Positions 4,679 to 7,951 of a stretch of 7,951 nt of DNA are shown here, piece after piece. The stretch comes from JBJKRF01 sp046704785 (GTDB lineage Bacteria > Chloroflexota > Anaerolineae > Anaerolineales > Villigracilaceae). The position numbers and the translations under genes are program-made. The DNA lies in assembly GCA_046704785.1 (NCBI GenBank), contig JBJKRF010000119.1, forward strand, positions 1-7,951. Reading direction: 5' to 3'. Positions within the stretch are counted from its first letter, which is position 1. Each line of letters starts with the position of its first letter. The notes beneath the pieces are model-generated. The model was not told where the DNA came from, ran no database searches, and worked only from the letters and a program-made list of their open reading frames with translations.

Positions 4679-6844
4679 ATGACGACTCCGGCTCCGGTCT
4701 CGGTTCAGGTGGGCGGCAACGTCGATGGCAGCATCGTCATCGGCAACCATAACTTCGTCGTCAATACCAATCACGGCACCATCGTCTACCAGCAAGCCGC
4801 GCCGCAGGTGCGCCGGCGAACTTTCACGCCGCAGCCGCCACGCGCGCCGCGTGGCTTCGTAGACCGCGTGACGGAGCTGAACCAACTCGAAACCTGGATC
4901 GCCGCCAAAGAAATCGTCTTGCTGCATGCGCCGGACGGCCTGGGAAAGTCGGCTTTGCTGCGCCAGGCGGCCAACGGCGCGGCGGCCAAGGCGCTGCCCG
5001 ATGGCGTGCTGCTGCTCGAAAGCCTGGACGCCGACAGCCAGACCCTCGGCCCTGAAGATGTCCTCCAACGCCTGTTCGATGCGCTCTTCGAGTCGAACCC
5101 ACCGCTCAAGGTCGAGGCCGCTACGGCGCGCACCTACCTGAGCAACACCCGCCCGCTGGTGCTGCTCGACGAAATCCCGCTTTCCCCGGCGCTGCTGCAG
5201 CTCCTGCCCGATCTCTTCCCGCAGGGTGCGCTGCTGCTGACCGCCGACCTGGGCACGAGCGGCGATCTGCAACGCCTGGCGCTCGGCCCCTTGCCGCGCG
5301 ACGAAGCCATCCGGTTGCTGGCCGAAAAAGCGGGCCTGGTTGTGGACGAAACGCGCGCGACTCTCGACGGGATTTGCGCCCTGCTCGACGACGTACCGCT
5401 GGCGGTCAGCCTGATCGCCAACCTGCTGCGCGAGACGCACCTTCCCCCCGAGGCCTGTCTGGCCGCTTTGGGGGCCGAATCTGTATCCACGCGCGATCCC
5501 GTTTCGGCGGGACTCGACCGCGCCTTTCTCCTCGTCTTCGACAAACTCAGCCCCGACGAACGCCAGGTGTTGGCTGCGGCAGCTCTGACGCCCGGCGTCT
5601 CGATGACGCCCGACTGGCTGGCGGCGGCCCTGGGCAGCGCGGACGTGACGCCTTTTGTGGAACGTCTTCAGGCGCTTGGCTTGCTCTTCACCAACAGTCC
5701 GCGCCTGCGCCTGCCGCCCGGCATGCGCCTGATGGTTCGCCAGCGTGCAATCGAATTGCTGGATGAAGACGCCTTGCTTTCGCGGCTGGCGGAATATCTG
5801 GCGTCCGAGTTTAAGCGCCACCCGCTGGACTGGGCCATCATCGGCGGCGAACTCGGCAACGCCTTCGGCGCGTTGAGTTGGGCCGTCCGCGCTGGCGAAT
5901 GGACGGAAGTGGCCGCCCTGGGCCGTGCGCTCGATCCCTATCTTAGCCTGCACGGCTTGTGGAACGCCTGGGGCCGCGTGCTCGATTACCTGCTTACGGC
6001 GGCGCGTAACGCCGGGGAGCGCGCCCTGGAAGCTTGGGCGCTTCACCAGCTTGGCACGCGCCTGATCGGCCTGGGGAATCCGCCTGGGGCGTCCGACCTG
6101 CTGCGCCAGGCTCTGGATATCCGCCAAAGCCTGGGCGACTCCACCGGGGCGGCTTTCACCCGTCACAACCTGGCGCTTTTGTCTGCGCCGCCAGTCGAAC
6201 CGCCGCATCCGAAGGGCCGTCTGCCGCGCTTGCTGTTGGGCGGATTTTCATTGGCGCTCGTGGCGGCGGCAGTTGTCATGCTGCTTTTTAGTCCCGTTTC
6301 GCCGTTGCATCCGCCGCCTACGAAAACGCTCACGCCTACCACTACGCCAACCTCCAGCGTGACTCCAACCTTCACGCCGACCATCACTGCTACGCTCACG
6401 GCCACGTCGACGGCCAGCCTCACGCCAACGCTTACGCCCGCCATTAGTAGCCTCTACGCCACGCCGGACCCTGCTTACTACGGAGGCGCCCCGGAGTTTT
6501 GCGATTCCCACGTGGAGTTCCATGTCGACCTTGCGGGCAAGCCCCAGGTCAAATGGGTGTATGTCCAGTATGTGTACCGGCCCAAGCCGCCGCTCGACGT
6601 TATCCTGGTTGGGCCCACGGCCACAATACAGCCTTATACGGTGGGCCTGCAACTTGTCAGTGGGAGCGAGTACGTGGGTACGATCGACACTAACAATCCG
6701 AAGCAGCCCGCCAGCCGGTGGCTGGGCCAAAGCTCCGGCTGGATCGAATGGAGCGCGATCGTTGTCTATGAGTCGGGGGGGGCGTCCACGCCGGTGCCGG
6801 GGCCGACCGATCCACTGGAATATGGCTGCCCGTCCATTCCATGA
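4679..6844 (+). CDS. Transmembrane NB-ARC-type STAND ATPase with N-terminal RHIM/BASS-like motif and extracytoplasmic C-terminal domain
   Basis: A 721-residue NLR-like signal ATPase. Residues 9-37 carry the amyloid-like motif (core IVIGNHNFV, 19-27, then a second beta segment HGTIVY, 32-37). The NTPase spans about 55-345: Walker A APDGLGKS (84-91), Walker B LVLLDE (160-165), LGPLPRDEAIRLLAEKAG (202-219) and a GLPL-like DVPLAV (238-243), followed by a winged-helix region (290-360). Helical, partly TPR-like repeats run to about 500 (LGTRLIGLGNPPGASDLLRQAL at 458-479). Then come a basic PKGRLPR, one membrane helix (517-537), a Thr/Pro stalk (541-590) and a beta-rich terminal domain (597-721) bounded by Cys608 and Cys717. 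Basic residues before the helix put the ATPase inside and the tail outside. The ATG at 4679 has no clear Shine-Dalgarno and is five bases past the preceding stop, so translation is probably coupled. Unusual features are an Ala in place of the first P-loop Gly and no sensor Arg after GALLLTAD. Role inferred: receptor that nucleates the upstream effector. Confidence 0.93.
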   Translation: MTTPAPVSVQVGGNVDGSIVIGNHNFVVNTNHGTIVYQQAAPQVRRRTFTPQPPRAPRGFVDRVTELNQLETWIAAKEIVLLHAPDGLGKSALLRQAANGAAAKALPDGVLLLESLDADSQTLGPEDVLQRLFDALFESNPPLKVEAATARTYLSNTRPLVLLDEIPLSPALLQLLPDLFPQGALLLTADLGTSGDLQRLALGPLPRDEAIRLLAEKAGLVVDETRATLDGICALLDDVPLAVSLIANLLRETHLPPEACLAALGAESVSTRDPVSAGLDRAFLLVFDKLSPDERQVLAAAALTPGVSMTPDWLAAALGSADVTPFVERLQALGLLFTNSPRLRLPPGMRLMVRQRAIELLDEDALLSRLAEYLASEFKRHPLDWAIIGGELGNAFGALSWAVRAGEWTEVAALGRALDPYLSLHGLWNAWGRVLDYLLTAARNAGERALEAWALHQLGTRLIGLGNPPGASDLLRQALDIRQSLGDSTGAAFTRHNLALLSAPPVEPPHPKGRLPRLLLGGFSLALVAAAVVMLLFSPVSPLHPPPTKTLTPTTTPTSSVTPTFTPTITATLTATSTASLTPTLTPAISSLYATPDPAYYGGAPEFCDSHVEFHVDLAGKPQVKWVYVQYVYRPKPPLDVILVGPTATIQPYTVGLQLVSGSEYVGTIDTNNPKQPASRWLGQSSGWIEWSAIVVYESGGASTPVPGPTDPLEYGCPSIP
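4709..4753 (+). repeat. Second copy of the amyloid-like motif (STAND N-terminus)
   Basis: Codons 11-25 of the STAND gene, partner of the copy at 4608-4652. Both encode the pattern VGGxVxGxIVIGNxN. Confidence 0.85.
6317..6442 (+). repeat. Thr/Pro-rich low-complexity stalk-coding stretch
   Basis: Imperfect repeats of ACG/ACC/ACT and CCN codons encode residues 547-588 of the STAND protein (TLTPTTTPTSSVTPTFTPT and similar). Such stalks separate a membrane anchor from an external domain and are common in Chloroflexota surface proteins. Codon use varies between repeats, so this is protein-level low complexity rather than a recent DNA tandem expansion. Confidence 0.85.
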
Positions 6845-6924
6845 CGGGGCGGCGCTGTTTTACGCACGAAGCACCTGAATAGGGTCTGAGCACGGGGGAA
6901 AGGAAAATTCCGAAAATTCACCTA

Positions 6925-6953
6925 TTGACTTAATAGAATATTTGTTCTATAAC
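6925..6953 (+). promoter_or_regulatory. Near-consensus sigma70 promoter for the 240-residue membrane protein
   Basis: TTGACT (6925-6930) and TATAAC (6948-6953) are separated by exactly 17 bases in an AT-rich stretch. An A-rich segment with two copies of GAAAATTC (6903-6910, 6912-6919) lies just upstream and could act as an UP element. The predicted start is near 6960, about 44 bases before the ATG at 7004. I see no terminator between the STAND stop (6844) and this promoter. Confidence 0.7.
6933..6950. promoter_or_regulatory. Candidate repressor operator inside the promoter
   Basis: ATAGAA (6933-6938) and TTCTAT (6945-6950) are perfect six-base arms around a six-base centre. They fill the -35/-10 spacer and enter the -10. 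The inner part, GAATATTTGTTC, resembles the Gram-positive type LexA box (GAAC-4-GTTC) with one arm mismatch. Bound protein here would occlude the promoter. The identity of the regulator is not established. Confidence 0.4.
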
Positions 6954-7003
6954 TATAGTATATCTGGTATCTACGCATTTCCCAAGGCAAGCAAGAGGTA
7001 GCC

Positions 7004-7726
7004 ATGAATAACACCCCTGTAAAATTTCTTAGTCTGTTCCGCAAGGCAAGCACCCAACGGGGCGCCGTGTTCGGAGCGATTTTACTGGTCGCTTTGCTGG
7101 CCTTCGAGGTCTTCAATTATTCCACCACCGATTTTGCATTGACCGACCTGCTCGGCACGAACCTGACCTTCCTGGGTCTGCGCTGGGCCACCATTCTGTC
7201 CATCGCCTTTTGCGGTATCGATTTTGCCGGTATCGCCCGTCTGTTCACGCCGCAACAGGGCAGCGACGAGCCCACCGAAGTGTGGTATCTGTTCGGGGCC
7301 TGGATCCTGGCTGCCACCATGAACGCCAGTCTGACGTGGTGGGGCGTGGCGATTGCCATCAACAGCCATGTGGCGCAGGGCGCCGTCATTGTTGGGCGCG
7401 AGACGCTCTTCAAGGTGATTCCCATCTTCGTGGCGGTGATGGTCTGGATCATCCGTATCCTCATCATTGGGAGTTTTTCGATGGCCGGCGAACGCCTGTT
7501 CAGCATGGCGGGTGTGCAGCCTGCCCGTGGGGCTATCTCGCATGCGACGAATCCGGCTCTGCGCCCTTCGACCAATGCGACCTACCGCCCCGTGACGAAT
7601 TCCACCCCATCCCGGCCGGCCTCGCGCCCGAGCAACCCTTCGCGTCCTGTGCGTCCCGAACCGACCTATCACCCCGTTGGCATGGCGGCCAAGTCGCACG
7701 ACGAAGCGGAAACGCCCTGGCGTTAG
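7004..7726 (+). CDS. Unrecognised multi-pass membrane protein with Pro/Ser/Arg-rich tail
   Basis: A 240-residue protein that I do not recognise. A short basic N-terminus (VKFLSLFRKASTQRG) leads into four hydrophobic segments at about 20-37, 59-81, 96-118 and 137-157. Notable conserved-looking stretches are GIDFAGIARLFTP (71-83), the acidic loop QGSDEPTEVWYLFG (85-98) and NASLTWWGVAIAI (107-119). Residues 170-240 are polar and probably disordered, rich in Pro, Ser, Arg and Thr (SRPASRPSNPSRPVRPEP). The ATG at 7004 has AGAGG five bases upstream. It has its own promoter with an operator-like dyad and its own terminator, so it is a single-gene unit and not part of the STAND operon. The short acidic loop and cytosolic-looking tail might contact a partner, but nothing visible assigns a function. 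Gene call is firm because promoter, ribosome site, frame and terminator agree. Confidence 0.88.
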   Translation: MNNTPVKFLSLFRKASTQRGAVFGAILLVALLAFEVFNYSTTDFALTDLLGTNLTFLGLRWATILSIAFCGIDFAGIARLFTPQQGSDEPTEVWYLFGAWILAATMNASLTWWGVAIAINSHVAQGAVIVGRETLFKVIPIFVAVMVWIIRILIIGSFSMAGERLFSMAGVQPARGAISHATNPALRPSTNATYRPVTNSTPSRPASRPSNPSRPVRPEPTYHPVGMAAKSHDEAETPWR

Positions 7727-7766
7727 AAGAAAGAGGTCTTTCCAGGCGATGCCGTTTTTCACTCGA

Positions 7767-7800
7767 ATCAAAAAAGCGTCCAGCCGGGCGCTTTTTTGAT
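7767..7800 (+). terminator. Strong intrinsic terminator
   Basis: The arms 7767-7781 and 7786-7800 pair over 15 base pairs (one T-G wobble) around an AGCC loop. The central GC stem GCGTCC/GGGCGC is flanked by A6 (7770-7775) and T6 (7792-7797), so the structure can terminate in both directions. It lies 40 bases past the stop at 7726. Confidence 0.92.
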
Positions 7801-7830
7801 GTATTTCAGGTTCCCGTCGTAAGGGAGCAA

Positions 7831-7951
7831 ATGTGGGGGTGTTTGGGGCCGCGGTGGGGGGCCCGACCCCCCCCACCCCAAAAACCACCCCAAAATTAAA
7901 AAAAAAACCAATTTTTTATTTTTTTTTTTATATTAATATTTTTAAAAATAA
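7831..7951. other. Low-complexity, probably unreliable contig-end sequence
   Basis: Base composition collapses from about 7830: first G runs, then C runs (7866-7879), then A and T runs to the end. There is no gene. The order of homopolymers is more like a degraded read end than a biological element, so I would not interpret it. Confidence 0.7.

Noticed and set aside
4586..6208. 540-codon open frame on the minus strand
   Set aside because: Fully antisense to the STAND gene; composition dominated by Arg, Gln, Gly and Ala, with no domain. It results from GC-rich codon bias in the real gene.
7729..7742. Small inverted repeat GAAAG/CTTTC just after the 240-residue gene
   Set aside because: Only five pairs and no adjacent T-run; the strong terminator at 7767-7800 explains termination.
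7858..7880. G-run/C-run inverted repeat near the right end
   Set aside because: Arises from homopolymer runs in sequence that looks like a low-quality contig end.
1..7951. CRISPR arrays, tRNA or rRNA genes
   Set aside because: I saw no regularly spaced repeats, no cloverleaf-like segment with a T-loop, and no rRNA-like sequence in the few short non-coding gaps.

Overview
The window looks like a GC-rich bacterial chromosome fragment. It is probably from Chloroflexota, possibly class Anaerolineae. That assignment rests on style, not on a marker match: a Thr/Pro-rich extracytoplasmic linker of the TPT type behind a single membrane helix, a NB-ARC/TPR-like STAND protein, and sigma70-like promoters in AT-rich gaps between GC-rich genes.

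Layout. The extreme left (1-206) holds a possible leftward gene start running off the edge, with its own candidate promoter. Positions 207-4072 are a compact leftward run of four housekeeping or envelope genes, in transcription order: a SMP-30/gluconolactonase-type sugar lactonase (4072-3191), a membrane O-acyltransferase (3169-2117), a small DUF805 membrane protein (2052-1639) and cysteinyl-tRNA synthetase cysS (1604-207). Gaps are 21, 64 and 34 bases, each start has a Shine-Dalgarno, and an extended -10 promoter lies at 4136-4144. The 199-base gap 4073-4271 is a divergent promoter region.

The accessory part is the rightward two-gene unit 4272-6844. The first gene encodes a 133-residue helical protein starting MDPITLASG and ending in a glycine/valine motif with the core IVIGNNNRV. 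Five bases later begins a 721-residue NB-ARC-type STAND ATPase whose extreme N-terminus carries the matching core IVIGNHNFV. Both cores fit the RHIM pattern (I/V)-x-(I/V)-G-x-x-N-x-(V/I/L/M). Effector-motif and motif-receptor gene pairs of this kind are the published organisation of bacterial amyloid signalling (BASS) NLR systems, in which the helical effector (Bell domain) is thought to attack membranes. Here the receptor is unusual: after a short helical-repeat region it has one transmembrane helix, a Thr/Pro-rich stalk and a predicted extracytoplasmic beta-rich domain with a possible disulfide. My working model is a membrane-anchored, NLR-like switch that senses something outside the membrane and templates polymerisation of a cytosolic cell-death effector. 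The architecture is read from sequence; the function is inference.

Downstream (6845-7800), a near-consensus promoter overlapping a perfect inverted repeat drives an unrecognised 240-residue multi-pass membrane protein, closed by a strong intrinsic terminator at 7767-7800. From about 7830 to the end the sequence collapses into G, C, then A/T homopolymer runs and is best treated as unreliable contig-end sequence.
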